Below are positions 13,201 to 24,556 of a stretch of DNA of 64,000 nt, piece by piece (within the stretch, counting starts at the first letter, position 1; every line of letters starts with the position of its first letter). The notes below the pieces were generated by a model, which saw only the letters and a list, made by a program, of their open reading frames with translations, made no database searches and was not told the origin of the DNA. Origin of the DNA: Gavia stellata. Taxonomy: Eukaryota > Chordata > Aves > Gaviiformes > Gaviidae. The stretch covers positions 26,539,965-26,603,964 of the forward strand of contig NC_082602.1 of the NCBI RefSeq assembly GCF_030936135.1, written 5' to 3'. The translations under genes and the position numbers were made by a program.

Positions 13201-16200
13201 CGAGGCCTCCTGCTCCGGCCTGAGACCTCCCCTCCTGCCTGGTGCTTACTGTAGATGTGTGCAAGATGAAACCCCAACCAGAAAACATTTCCTTCCTGTC
13301 CTGTAAGCAGATCAGCCTCCTGTGATTGCCGTGGGGGCCACGGGGAGTTTGAAAGAGCTGCTTTTGCCTGGGTCTGGTCAGCAGGAGACTGTGGGGGTGG
13401 TGGGAAGGATGCTCCAGGGGGTTCAGGCTGTGGGGACGTGGTCCCCTCGGGCTGCAGCCGTGCGGGATCTCATGGATTGAGATCCTGTTTTTTGGGGGCA
13501 CGGGGATGCCATGCCCCAGAGCGTGCGGTGTTGAGGTGCCGGTGTGTTGGCAGGTGGGGGGATGCTTTCAGGAGGGACGAGAATAGCTTGTTGCGTGGGT
13601 TTTTCTCAGAAAACCGGCCAGCTGACAGCAGAGTGGGGCTGGGGAGCAGGAAGCCTGCGAGTGGGAGGCGCAGAAAGGCGAAAGGTTGTGCTCGCCTCCT
13701 CAGCCCAGGGCTGTCGATGCATTAAAATTCAGTTGCTGTGACTTCAGACCCATCTCCAGCAATGTGCCGGGATGCGGGTCTCAATGGGGGCCCTTGATCC
13801 CGGCCCCTGGGCTGAGCTGCAGGTGTCTGGAGCCATTCCCACGACAGGCATCTGCCCTTCATGGCTTCCTCGCTCCGGTTCCACCTTCCTCCTCCTCCTT
13901 GCTCTTCCTCCCCCTCGTGCTCCGAGCTGCTCCCTCCGTTCTGGCTTTCCGGTGCCTGCAAACAATGTCCTTATTCACTCGACGGCTGGGATTTGGCGGT
14001 GGGGGGAAGGCCCAGGCACAGAGGAGAAGGAAGGAGGGAGGCAGAGAAGCGAGCGCGCCTGTCCTGGGCCAGCCGTCCAGCTGTGGTTAAAGGCACTCTG
14101 TGGGGCAGTCTGGCTTTCTGCTCCCCCCCGTTTCCTATGGGAACAAGGGCTGTGTGCTCTTGTGGTTTGTCCACCCGCCCTCCTCTAGTATCCTCCAAAC
14201 CCGTGGCTGGTTTTAGCCCAGTTTATTGGGAATTAGCATCCTCAAGTGTCCCGCAGGTCGGTGTGCAGGGACATGGTTGCTCTTGCTGGGGGAACGGCCA
14301 CGAAGGATGCACAACCCTTATTAGACATCAGAGAAGCAGCATGGGCTTCATTTCCCCCATGAACACAGTAAGACTTTTCACCGCTCCCACTCTTGTTTAA
14401 AACCAGAGCTGCTCAGGGGGTTGTGGGGCACCTCTCTGGCTTTGGTGAAGCTGCCAGGCTCCTTCCTGATCCTGCTGGGGGAATTGGGCAGGGGCTGGCG
14501 AGTGCTTGAGCCCCCAGGGAAGGGGTGCCACAGGCTCTCCCCGCCAGCTCTCCCTGGGAGGCACACAGGGACCTTGGCTGTCCTTGGAGCAGGCGAAACC
14601 TTGGGGCATGTCATGGCATTTTGCTGCCCCTGTGCCGGCCCCAGGGCCACGGGCTGCTGGGGGCTTCGAAGCGGGGACGAGGGGAGTGCTGGGCTCCAGG
14701 TGGGGCAGGGGCATAATCCGCCATTATCATGGGCTCAGCAGCAACCACAGACTTAACCCTGTCCTTCGGGAGAGGACAGTGGTGAGACCAGCCTGACACA
14801 AGCCGGGAAGACATCTTGCCTGCAGATTTCTCCCTGCCTGGGAGGTCTCCGGTGGGTGTGAGCTCTTTCCCACAGCCCAGTGCCCCCCTTTGCAGTGGGA
14901 GGTTGCCTGTCTGGCTGAGCTGGACCTGTGCGTGTAACACAGCTCACATTTGTGGTGCTGCAGCCCTGTAATGACTCTTGGATGAGGAGCCTAGATGCCC
15001 TGTATCATCCGAGCTGTTAAACTATTACCATCTCTATCTTGCGGTTGCAGGCATTTAATCTTGCAAAAGTTCTCTGTTGGGGCAGCCCTGATGTCCCCCC
15101 GTCCCCTGCCTGGAGGGGTGGACGTGTCCCACACTGGAGCGACCACTGGGAGTTGGGGCTGGTGCAGAGCTGCCTGCGTGCAGGTTCGGTGGGTCAGACC
15201 GGGAGGTGCAATAAGGTGTATGTGGTGGGAGGGTGGTTTCCCTGGCAGTGGTTTCCTCCCAGCAAGTCCTGGGTGGATAGTGATGGTCAGCAAGCCTTTA
15301 CCTGGCACCCTCCCACGGGGACCAGCTGTGTGCATCCTCCCTGGAATGAGACCTTGCAGCGCTTGCTTTGCTTCCTGCAGAGATGGCTCTCCAAGTAGCA
15401 TTTCTTTCCCAGTGCATGACCTTGGTACCCCAAACCCACCCGACTTGCCACGATTGCTCCCTGGGATGCACCCTGCTGTGCCGATGATGGGGCTCTTGGT
15501 CAGCGAGCTCGTTTCTCCTTCCACCTTCAGCGGTCCTGCTCCTGCATGGGGTTGATGCCCACGGCATGTTTGCAGAGAGCCCCGCTAACCTCCTCGTAGG
15601 GCTCAGCTTCCTCCCCCCTTTATTTTTTCCCATGAGGAGGGGGAAGATTACTTGCAACTCCAGCAGAATAAACTGGTATCCAGCAACTACCCCATCTCAC
15701 CGGGTCCTGTGGGGTTGGGGTGGACCAGCCACTTATCCTGGCTGCAGATTAACTTATTAATTAATTAGATGAGTTCACTCTCAGCTGGTGTTGGAATACA
15801 GAGCATTTTTGGTGGCCTTTTCACAAACTGGCAGTGTGTCTCGGAAAAGACAAACTGGGGACAAACTGGGATCACGGAGTTGCTCGGAGCCCAGGAAGGG
15901 TGCCTGTATGGAGGGAGCTGTGGTTCTCCCAGCATCAAGGTCATGCATGAAATATGAGAAATTACCCTGAGAAATTCTGATCCTGGAGAAGAAGGAGGAG
16001 GAGTTCATGACTTCAGAAATACCAGATTTGGGAGGGGATGGAAGGGAAAGGGATATATTTTCCTTTTCAAAATACCTAAGGAATTCAGCCTGTGCTGGGA
16101 AGACAATGAGATTTCGCCCCTCAGTGCCAGAAGGGGTAGTTCATACCCATCTGTCTTGTTAAGGTTTCGGTTGCCGTGGGTGAAAAGCCCTCCCATCACG

Positions 16201-18780
16201 CTGCAATCCCAGGCATGTACGGTTTTTAAATCGCCCTAAAATCAAGAGAGTGGCTTAAATGTGAGATTTAAAGGAAACGCTGTGTGTCCTCTATTCTCTC
16301 TGATTTCTGTGGCTTTAGGTTGGATTTCGGTCACTTTTTCCAGCTGTGAGGGGCTATTAAATTAACTTATGTATATAAAAAGTTATTTATGTGTATATTT
16401 GTGATTTTTGATTTCACATAATTGCATGATTCCAGGAGCAGAGCACCCTGAGGTTTGTTACAAAACACAAAGGTTGGCAGCTTTGCCACGGTAGCTGCAG
16501 GGCAGCGGGAAGGGGACGATGGTATGTGCATGTCCAGGGCTGTTCAGTCCATCCCTCGGGGGTCCCGCACACCGGTGGGGCTGGCAGGGTGGCCTCTGCC
16601 TGCCTGGCGTCTGGTAGTGATGGGAAACCCTGCTTTCCCCTGTGAGAGCATCCTGGCAGCATCGGGGTGGGAGGGCAAGCAGGGGCCGCCTCAGGGTGGC
16701 TCCATGTCGGATGCCTGATGTGTACGCCGGGGCGGGATGGGGATTTGGCCTCTGCGCCTGGTGAGCTGTGGGCCTTGGATCCCGTCCTGCATTTTTCCCC
16801 AGCCCTGCCCCAGCTTGGAGAGCGAGAAACTCAGCCTGCGTTGCAAGACCTGCCCCAGCTCCCGGGCTCGATCGACCTCCTGTAAGCAGGGTTGCGGGAA
16901 GGCATCTCCTTCCCTGGAGCGGGCGTCTTTCCCATCAGTTGACTGCGATTTCGGTGGGGAAATTCCAGCCTGTGGATGCTGGGGCAGGATCCAGAGCCGG
17001 GTGCGCTCGCTGCGCTCCACGCCAGACCTGCGCAGAGGGATGTCGCAAACCATGTTTGCAGCCGGTGGTGCTTGAGAGCAGGTTGTGTTGACATGCACCT
17101 GCCTGTGATGCTCCTGGAGCAGGTCACTGCCCGCTGCCTCCCTGCCTGGCCGCACGGGGCTGCTGCTTGCCCGCCCCACAGCTCTGCCCGGTGCTGGACC
17201 CAAAACCCCAGCTGAGCCCTCCCTGCCTGCACAGGACCTGGGACGTGGTTCCTGGCTGTGCCCTTGGCTCTCTCTGAGCCAGTGGTGTTGCACCTGCTCT
17301 CTAGAGCTCAGTTCCCATCGTATTTAACCCAGGAGTGGGTTGCAGCCTCTGGGCACTGCAGCAGCGCAAATAACGACCCTTTTTTGATGAAAAAAGGAGA
17401 TTTTTAATATATGCATCAAATCTTTCTTCGTGTGGATGCTCCCACCTATTCAGCTGGTCTTAAAAACAGCAGCAGCGATGCCCTTGGATGCTTGCAGGCC
17501 TGTGTATTTCTGCACGCACGTGCCAGCGAATGTCCCCCTGTGCCTGGGGGGCCACGTTGCTGTCGCTGCCCCTCGGACCCTGTTTCAGTGGACGTGCTGT
17601 CTGTGTGTCCATCTGCATGTGTGCGTGGGTGCGCATGTGGAGTGCATGACTGTGAGTGGGAAGCCAGGTTTTTTTAGCTCCTCGTTATTAGTGGTAGGAG
17701 CCCAGCGGCAGCGGGGCTGGAGGTGCCCGAGACCTTAAGAAAAACAACAGGAAGGAGTTGCTCCCGAATTGAGTCGGAGGTGACAGCCTTTCTCTGCAAT
17801 GCAATTAATCCCGGCAGCGCCTCTACCACCCTCCCCCTCCCGCCTCATCCAGGAATTAATTACTTGATTATAAATCCCCGAGTGGCGGTTTATAATAGCA
17901 ATAATCCCCTCGAAACTCATCCTCACTGTCGGTTTCTTCCCATCTCGCCCCCACCGCTGAGAGTCTCTAACGCCATGTCTGTGCTGAGTGAAACCCTTCT
18001 CCTCACCCCAATGATGTGGTGGCTTTCCCTTGGGATAACCACGGTGGGAAAAAATTAGGAGTTGATTTTGAGGGGTGTTTTGGGAAGCCCTGCTCCTGCT
18101 CGCAGGGACAGGGCCCTTTTCTAATGGGTCGTGGGTTTCATCCTGGCCGGGGAAGCGCGCAGGAGCGAGGCACTCACACTGATTGCTGGGGATCACGTTT
18201 TGTCCCAGTTACTAGGCTGATGGCCCAGGCTCAGCACTGAGACGTGGGGGCCGGGGGCTGGCAGCGGGGCGGCGGGAGGCACCGTTCCTCCTCTCTCTGT
18301 CCCTCCTGATTACTCTGACGCTGGCTCTGGGGCTTGTCACGGAGGCGGGGAAGGGAGAAAGGATTTGCCGTGGCATACGGGGGCGCGAGGGGGGCGGCGA
18401 CAATCTCGCGGGAGCCTGCCGGCAATGGGTGATGGGCCTCGAAACAGTGCTGCCATAGTGGGAGATGAGCCTCTCCATGTCCCCCCACAGGGTCCCCAGG
18501 GCTTGACAAGGCGCTGCCCCCATACAGGGGACCCAAATCAAGGTCTCCAGCTGATAAGGCAGCCCAGCACACATGGCGCATCTGCACGGCCATTAAAATA
18601 GGGAGGTTTCCACCTCTACCAGCCACGTGTGGGCTTTCAGCTTGGCAATGGCATCCCACTGGGAAAAAGTCCTGTCCCTTCCAAACCACCATGGGCCGAG
18701 CCGGTGCAAGTGGCACCGAAGCTTCCCGGTGCGTGTGGCCGCCGGGCTCTGATGGCTGCTTTTCTCTCCCATCTCTGCAG

Positions 18781-18876
18781 AAGATGCTGATGAAGCAGCA
18801 GGACCGCCTGGAGGAGCGGGAGCAAGACATCGAAGAGCAGCTCTACAAGCTGGAATCAGACAAGCGGCTGGTCGAG
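18781..18876 (+). CDS. TRIM8: TRIM8 exon 2 (coiled-coil start, 96 bp)
   Basis: This is the 96-bp coiled-coil exon typical of TRIM genes, 32 codons in phase 0, beginning KMLMKQQDRLEEREQDIEEQ and ending GTC GAG before the donor GTACCA. Glu/Lys/Leu-rich heptads are obvious. The acceptor is preceded by a strong pyrimidine tract. Confidence 0.96.
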
Positions 18877-21800
18877 GTACCAGTGTTTCACCCTGATGCA
18901 GCCAGCCCCGGGGCTGTCACCCCATGGCACAATGGGGACAGGCGCCCAGGGCGTAGGGGCTGGGTGGGCAGGGAGGAGGGAGGACATGCGCGGGAAGAGC
19001 GAGTGGCCAGCCAGACCTGCTCTCTCCATTCCTGTCCTGGCAGTTGTACTTTTGGGAGATGAAATGTGTCCCTGTGACCCTACAGCCTTGTGGGTCCTGG
19101 GGTGAGTTGGGAGGCAAGGAACGAGGCTGTCCTTAAATATCAGGTGCCCCCCCCCACCCCGCCTCAGCTCAGCGCAGCCTTCCCCGGGCCACCCACTTCA
19201 TCCCGAGTGGGAGGGGAGGGTCTGGAGATGGGAGATCCCCGAATAAACTGCTGAAATGCCAAGGAGGTGGAAGATACACAAGCAAGTGTTTTGCTGGGAC
19301 ACATGTAAAATAAGATCAGCTCGTGGTCCTTAAAGCCTCTCAGCTTCCCAGAGCATGGAGGGAGCGTGGAGCATGATGTGACCCCAGCCCGGGGTGGGGA
19401 TGAGGACAGGGATGAGAACGGGGATGAGGATGGGCAGGGTTTTTCAAGGGAGCACACCTGCCTCAGTGGTGTGACAGGTTGTTGCTTGGCATTAGCTCTC
19501 TGGAGGCGATCCCCACCTAGACCCCGGGAGGTAGGCCCGTGGGATCTGCTGGATTAGCCAAACCTCCACAGTGGCCCTATTGGGTCTCCAGCACGTAGGA
19601 GTCCCACGTGGCAGCTGACTGCAGGGTTGGGTCTGTGCGGGCATTGCAGGAGAGCAGAGCTGTGGTGCAGCTCTCGGGTTGCACCCACCCCTGCTGGGGA
19701 AAGGACCCAGGTGTCCTGGGGCATCATGGTGGAGGTTGGAGGGTGCAGAGGGGCTGATCCTGCTCCTCTCCCCCAGGAGAAAGTGAGTCAGCTGAAGGAT
19801 GAGGTGCGCCTGCAGTACGAGAAGATGCACCAGATCTTGGACGAGGACTTGCGGAAGACCATGGAGATCCTGGACAAGGCCCAGGCCAAGTTCTGCAACG
19901 AGAACGCGGCCCAGGTCCTCCACCTCAACGAGCGCATGCAGGAGGCCAAGAAGCTTCTCAGCTCTGTCCAGGTCATGTTTGACAAAACCGAGGACATCAA
20001 CTTCATGAAGGTGAGATGAGTTGCCCATGCTGGGGGTGGGAGGGGGCTAGGGGGAGGTCTGGTTGTGTAGGGAGTGGGCTGGGGGGACCGAAAGAGACTT
20101 GCTGGTGCCTCCAGAGGGCTCAGCAGTGGAGGAAGGTGAGGAGGAGTGGGGCAGGCTCAGCACTGGCCTCGTACAAGGAGATGCCGCAGCTGGAGATGGG
20201 TCTGGGGCATATTGTGCAGGGAGGGAGAGGGGGCTCGGCACGCTTGGGCAGCCTGTCCCCTCCTGGGGGGCTGCAGAAGGTGACACCGAAAGGGGAGGTG
20301 GTCACTGGGGCAGGGACTGTCCTTACTGACCAGGGCTTCTCCTTCCCCTCCTAGAACACCAAGTCTGTGAAAATCTTAATGGACAGGTAAGCATGGCAGG
20401 GCAGGCGTGTTCGGGGGGGAAGGGGGGCTGTCGCGGGGGCAGCAGCAGCACGATGCCCAGAGGAACAGCAGGGCCAGGGATGCTGCAGGGCCTGGGAGAG
20501 GTGTGCTCTGTGCCTCAGTTTCCCTCTCTCTCTGGGAGGATGAAAAATCCCCTCCCGGGGACATTGAATCAAGTCCTCCCCTTGGACTGGGGGAGACATA
20601 GTGGTGTGTTGGTGGAAGAGCAGAGCTGGGACCCAGCAACCCAGCTGGGCTGGGGCACAGGGCTCAGTCCAGCTCTGCTCTCCTTTTCTCCTCCCTCCAG
20701 GGCCTGGGGTTAAAGCCAGCACTAGCAGAGCCAGGGTGAGCTGGGGTGGCGCTGCACGTGGATACAGGGGCTGCGGGAGGTGCACTGGCACAGGATGTCC
20801 ACAGCAAGGCTGGATGGGGAAGGTCCCTCCCCAATGGAGAGGGCCAGCTCCCCACTGCCCTCGGCACTGCCTCCCTGGGGAAGGGGTTTGGCCCTGGGAG
20901 GGTGCTGGGGAAGGAGCATGGGAGCTTCCTGACCTTTCCCTGAGTGTGCTTTGCCCCTCACACCTCTCCTGTCTGCCTGTGGTCCCCAACAGGACCCAGA
21001 ACTGTACAGGTGGCAGCCTGCCTCCACCCAAAATTGGCCACCTCAACTCCAAGCTCTTCCTGAATGAGATCGCCAAGAAGGAGAAGCAGCTCAGGAAGTT
21101 GCTGGAAGGTGGGTGAAGCCTGAGGGGTGCTGGGGGCGGGGGGTGCATGGGACCTCACTACCTCCTGTATCCCTCACTGAGTGCCCTGCGGATCCCAGTA
21201 CAAGAGGGTGGGGAGAGCTGTTGGGGTGCAGGGACCCCTGGGAACACCTCTGCAGTCGGTGGGGGAGTGGAGACACTGTGAAGCCAGCTCCTGACTCTCC
21301 CCAGGGCATTTCCCTTGGCTTGTGAAACGGCTGTGTTTTGGGGTGACACAGCAGGGTGGCTGGCCTTCGGCAGGAAAAGTCAGTGGAAAGATGGGGTTCA
21401 GCGCGTGGGCAGGGACAGCCAGGGGCTGTTGTGGTCCTGCAGTCCCCAGCCCACGCCTGGGAGCAGACCATGTCCTGTGGAGGCTTCCCAGTCCTGTCTC
21501 CTTGGGAATTTGGATTTGTCACCCAGGCTGTCCCGTTCTGATCCTATTACGGACCATGGTCACGAGCTGTGCACGGGCTCAGCCTGTGCACGTGTTTGTA
21601 GAGCAGCTCTTGGGGCCACTCCGAGCCTGCTGGCAAGGTCCCAGAATGGAACCTGCAAATTCCCCTGTGTATGGCTGTTCACTTGTGCTCAGTTTGCTGC
21701 TGGTGGGACGGGCTGGGGGACCCTCTGCTCGCATGGGGCTGAAGCACGGGTCTCGGGGCTTCGCTGCAGGTTTGGACCAGCGGCTGGAGCACCCTGGAGC

Positions 21801-22458
21801 TGTGCCATGCCGTGCTTGACACAGCCCCCCTCTTCTGTTCCCCTCCGCAGGTCCTCTGAGCACCCCCGTCCCCTTCCTGCAGAGCATCCCCATGTACCCC
21901 TGCACTGTCAGCAACTCCGGCGCGGAGAAGCGCAAGCACTCCACCGCCTTCCCCGAGGGCAGCTTCCTCGAGCCATCGTCCGGGACTGTGGCGAGCCAGT
22001 ACATGAGCCAGGGCGCTTCAGCTGGCGAGGGGCAGTCCGCACAAGCCATGGTGCCTTGTAGCTCCACGCAGCACATAGTTGGACTTCCCAGCGGCCCGCA
22101 GCCGGTGCACTCGGGCTCCGTCTTCAACCCATCTCACTACCCCAACACCACGTCATCTCAGCAGTCCGTGCTATCCCAGTACGGCGGGCGCAAAATCCTC
22201 GTCTGCTCCGTGGATAACTGTTACTGTTCCTCTGTGTCCAACCACAGCGGGCACCAGCCCTACCCGCGGTCGGGGCACTTCCCCTGGACGGTCTCCTCGC
22301 AGGAGTACTCCCACCCGCTGCCGCCCGCCCCTGCTGTCCCCCAGTCACTCCCGGGACTTGCCGTGAGGGAATGGATTGACGCATCCCAGCAGCACGGGCG
22401 GCAGGATTTCTATAGGGTCTATGGCCAGCCGTCGGCGAAACACTACGTCACCAGTTAA
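18781..22458 (+). CDS. TRIM8: TRIM8, E3 ubiquitin ligase, exons 2-6 (N-terminus outside window)
   Basis: Five exons (18,781-18,876; 19,777-20,010; 20,355-20,386; 20,993-21,108; 21,851-22,458) join in frame through GT-AG introns into 361 residues ending at a TAA. Adding the 190 residues of exon 1 in human gives 551, the human TRIM8 length. Exons 2-3 form the heptad-rich coiled coil (about residues 191-300). Exon 6 carries a basic KRKH cluster (about 376-379, nuclear-localisation type), a Pro/Ser/Gln-rich stretch, and the conserved tail with GGRKILVCSVDNCYC and the C-terminal KHYVTS. There is no PRY-SPRY domain, as expected for TRIM8. Known family role: RING-type E3 ligase affecting NF-kB, STAT3/SOCS1 and p53 signalling, in cytoplasm and nucleus; the coiled coil drives dimerisation. 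The RING and B-boxes cannot be checked here. Identity is very secure from near-complete match to the remembered vertebrate protein. Confidence 0.96.
18877..19776 (+). other. TRIM8: TRIM8 intron 2
   Basis: A 900-bp GT-AG intron, GC-rich. It contains a C-run (about 19,147-19,155) and a short degenerate GGGGATGAGGA tandem (19,394-19,434). No exon-like frame was seen. Confidence 0.9.
19394..19434 (+). repeat. Short degenerate tandem repeat, GGGGATGAGGA type
   Basis: About four imperfect copies of a 9-12 base GGGATGAG(G/A)A unit in TRIM8 intron 2. It is a small minisatellite-like tract with no visible function. Confidence 0.6.
19777..20010 (+). CDS. TRIM8: TRIM8 exon 3 (coiled coil, 234 bp)
   Basis: This exon has 78 codons in phase 0, from EKVSQLKDEVRLQYEKMHQ to KTEDINFMK. 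It is the long central coiled-coil exon of TRIM proteins. The acceptor is CTCTCCCCCAG and the donor GTGAGA. It continues the heptad pattern of exon 2 without a break. Confidence 0.96.
20355..20386 (+). CDS. TRIM8: TRIM8 exon 4 (32-bp small exon)
   Basis: A small exon encoding NTKSVKILMD plus two bases of an Arg codon. The acceptor is CCCCTCCTAG and the donor GTAAGC. It leaves phase 2, which the first base of exon 5 completes. The small linker exon after the coiled-coil exon fits TRIM gene architecture. Confidence 0.94.
20505..20526 (+). repeat. Possible MIR-type SINE tail remnant
   Basis: A short match to the conserved MIR tail (TCTGTGCCTCAGTTTCC). The rest of the element is not recognisable, so this may be chance. 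Confidence 0.3.
20993..21108 (+). CDS. TRIM8: TRIM8 exon 5 (116 bp)
   Basis: This exon completes the split Arg, reads TQNCTGGSLPPPKIGHLNSK through AKKEKQLRKLLE, and ends on the first base of a Gly codon. The acceptor is CCCCAACAG and the donor GTGGGT. KIGHLNSKLFLNE is a strongly conserved TRIM8 block. The TQNCTGGSLPPP start differs a little from the human TQTCTSSSLSPT version. Confidence 0.95.
21851..22458 (+). CDS. TRIM8: TRIM8 exon 6, C-terminal domain and stop
   Basis: The last coding exon holds 201 complete codons plus TAA at 22,456-22,458. It reads GPLSTPVPFLQSIPMYPC at the start, then AEKRKHSTAFPEGSF (basic nuclear-import-type cluster), a low-complexity Ser/Gln/Gly middle, and the highly conserved GGRKILVCSVDNCYCSS and PYPRSGHFPWTV blocks. 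In human TRIM8, truncating variants in this exon cause a neuro-renal disorder (established knowledge), so an intact tail matters. The middle part (about residues 380-450) is the part most diverged from human. Confidence 0.96.
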
Positions 22459-23390
22459 CCGTCACACTCTCCGGAGAGTCCCGTTCGATGATGCGTTCAG
22501 AGAGAAAAGTCTGGTTTGGTTTGGCTTTTCTTTTTTTTCCCCCCCATTTTAAATCAAACCCAGTTTTTCCCCGCCTTGTGCCCCTCCAGGATTTTGGGGA
22601 GGGTTGTTCTCTCATCTCTCTCTCTCTTTTTTTTTTTTAATCCTTTTAAAATGAAATAATATTTTTTTTTCCTTTTAATTCCTTTTTTTAATTTAATTTT
22701 GGAAAGTCCTTCCTGCCCCTCGCTGGGAAAAGACAAGGGAGAAATTACCGAGAAGAAATTGATGGGGATTTCAGTCAGGCATCTGGGTCTGTGCGTTGCG
22801 CTCTTCCTCGCTCCTCTCTGCCTTTGGAAAACTTCAGAAGGGACAGTGGCACCTTCTCTGTTTCCATTTCTCTGAGTTCATTTTTTCTGGTTTGGTTCAG
22901 TTTTCCCCCTTTCCCCATCCCTCTCCTTCCCTTTTTAAAAAGAAAAAAATCTATCATTGATTCAGTATGAAACGATACTTGTAGATTTTGGGTTTGTTAC
23001 TTTTTTTTTTAAAAGGCTGATTTTTTTTTTGTGTTACGAGGCCACTTCTCATGCATATTGGCATTTTTTTTCTTCTTCTTCTTTCAGAGATTTGTAAATA
23101 CACAATGGCAGGAAATTTAATGCACAAAAAAAAAGGGAAAAGAAACTTTAAAAAAAAAAAAACACGAATAAATAAAAAAAAAAATGTTCTAGTTTCCAGG
23201 AGGGGAAGTGTGGCCGAAATGCACCCCCCTCCTGCGTATCGCTGATGCAACTTCCTGTAACAAGCACTTTGTATAAAAAAAAAAGTGGACTTCCTGCTAT
23301 AAGGCACAGGTATTTATTCTGTAACCGATTTTAGAACACACACACAAAAAAAATATTCAAATAAATGTGATCACTTAGTGCAAACGCCTC
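22459..23390 (+). other. TRIM8: TRIM8 3'UTR
   Basis: Follows the TAA directly. It is rich in T-runs, pyrimidine tracts and A-runs, in sharp contrast to the GC-rich exons. Candidate poly(A) signals AATAAA occur at 23,167-23,172 (overlapping a second copy) and 23,360-23,365. The last one, about 900 bases after the stop and just before the return to GC-rich unique DNA, is the likelier end. The exact cleavage site is inferred. Confidence 0.75.
23360..23365 (+). terminator. TRIM8: Candidate distal TRIM8 poly(A) signal AATAAA
   Basis: A canonical hexamer at the end of the AT-rich 3'UTR. A TG-containing stretch follows within 30 bases. An upstream tandem AATAAATAAA at 23,167-23,176 could serve as an alternative. 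Confidence 0.6.
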
Positions 23391-24509
23391 GCTCTGCTGC
23401 AGCTCTTCCCCTGGGAATGCCAGCTCCGGCGGGAGGCTCCCATCTGCTTTCAGAAGTAACCACTCCCTGGGTCCTGTGGGTGCCCGGCCGATGGCGGGGA
23501 TTTTTCCGGCCGTGCTCTTTAGGAGGGAGCCACTCGGGGATGGGGTGGCGGCAGGTCCCCGCTGGGGAGGGAGTCCCCACCAGTGCCCGTCCTGTGTCCC
23601 AGCCCTGCGGGGAGGGATGTCGGAGCCGTGGCTCTCCGCCGGCTCCCTCCCAGCCGGTGAGGATGTGAGTCAGGCGCGGAGCTGGACAGGCCGCATCCTG
23701 CCTGCAGCCTCCAGAACAATCCCCATTGTGGGACAGGGATGGGGATGGGGACAGCGGCTTTCCTGCCTTAGCCAGCATCCACCGTACTGGCCACGCTGCA
23801 GCCCCGGCACCCAGCCCTTGAGGCTTCGTCCTCGCCTAAAGCCCCGCTTGTCTGTGGGGCTCTGTGGGTGCTGGCAGCACCCTGGGCTGGTTCAGAGACC
23901 CTCTGTGCTCGGGTGAGGCTGGGAACGGCGAGGAGGAAACCTTTGGCCAGGGCATGCAGCGGGGCCGTGGGCTCACCTGGCTGTGGCTGTGCAGGGGTGA
24001 GGTCTTCATCTGGGGAAAACAGGGCTGACTTCATAAAGCAGAGCAACATCTTCGAGGCATTGGGGTTTTTCCATTGCTCTCTTCGGGCTCGGCTTCCCTT
24101 ATTTTTTTCCTGGTTGCAAAATGTCCCTGGTTTTGTTCCGGTTTGGATTCTCCCCGCGCTGCTTTGGTGGGAAACAGGAAGGGGATTGAGTCTCAGTGAG
24201 CCAAAACAGGGGGAGCAGTGGGTCCGAGGGAGGGGGACCCTCACCCTCAGCTCTCCCTGTTCCACCCCAAGGCAGGCGGCAGTGAACCCCTTGCAAACGG
24301 GGCCCCCTTTCCAGGCTGTGCTGGTGGGGGGGTGGGGGGCAGCACCCCCTGCCCCTGTGTACTCCCGGCCACCCTCCAGGTCGATGCCGCCCCGTGCGTG
24401 AGGTGCAGAGGGCAGCGTCTTGGCCCCACTGCCCTGCTGGGCTCTTCCCAGCCCCGTCCTGCTCAGACGCTTCAGTAAACACCCAAACCGTTGGGATATT
24501 TGGGGGTTT

Positions 24510-24556
24510 GCTTCTTGGGCACAAGCAGCGGCTTGTGCTTCTTGGGCGCAAGCAGC
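24510..24556 (+). repeat. Two-copy tandem repeat, 27-base period
   Basis: Two copies of GCTTCTTGGGCACAAGCAGC (24,510-24,529 and 24,537-24,556) differ at one base. It is a small local duplication with no evident function. Confidence 0.75.

Larger units (their letters stand above)
1..18780 (+). other. TRIM8: TRIM8 intron 1 (3' part), no coding exon seen
   Basis: The sequence ends in a good acceptor (pyrimidine tract then CTGCAG) at 18,780, directly before TRIM8 exon 2. I looked for the missing first coding exon (RING finger, two B-boxes, about 570 bp, which should start with an ATG and give a long open frame) and found no frame with RING or B-box cysteine/histidine spacing, so exon 1 must lie to the left. 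The stretch is GC-rich with G-runs (for example 3,135-3,150) and has several AT-richer islands listed separately. The open frames here lack recognisable domains and look like chance frames. Confidence 0.75.

Noticed and set aside
20351-21148. 265-codon minus-strand open frame over TRIM8 exons 4-5
   Set aside because: Antisense shadow of TRIM8 exons and GC-rich introns; Pro-rich and without recognisable features.
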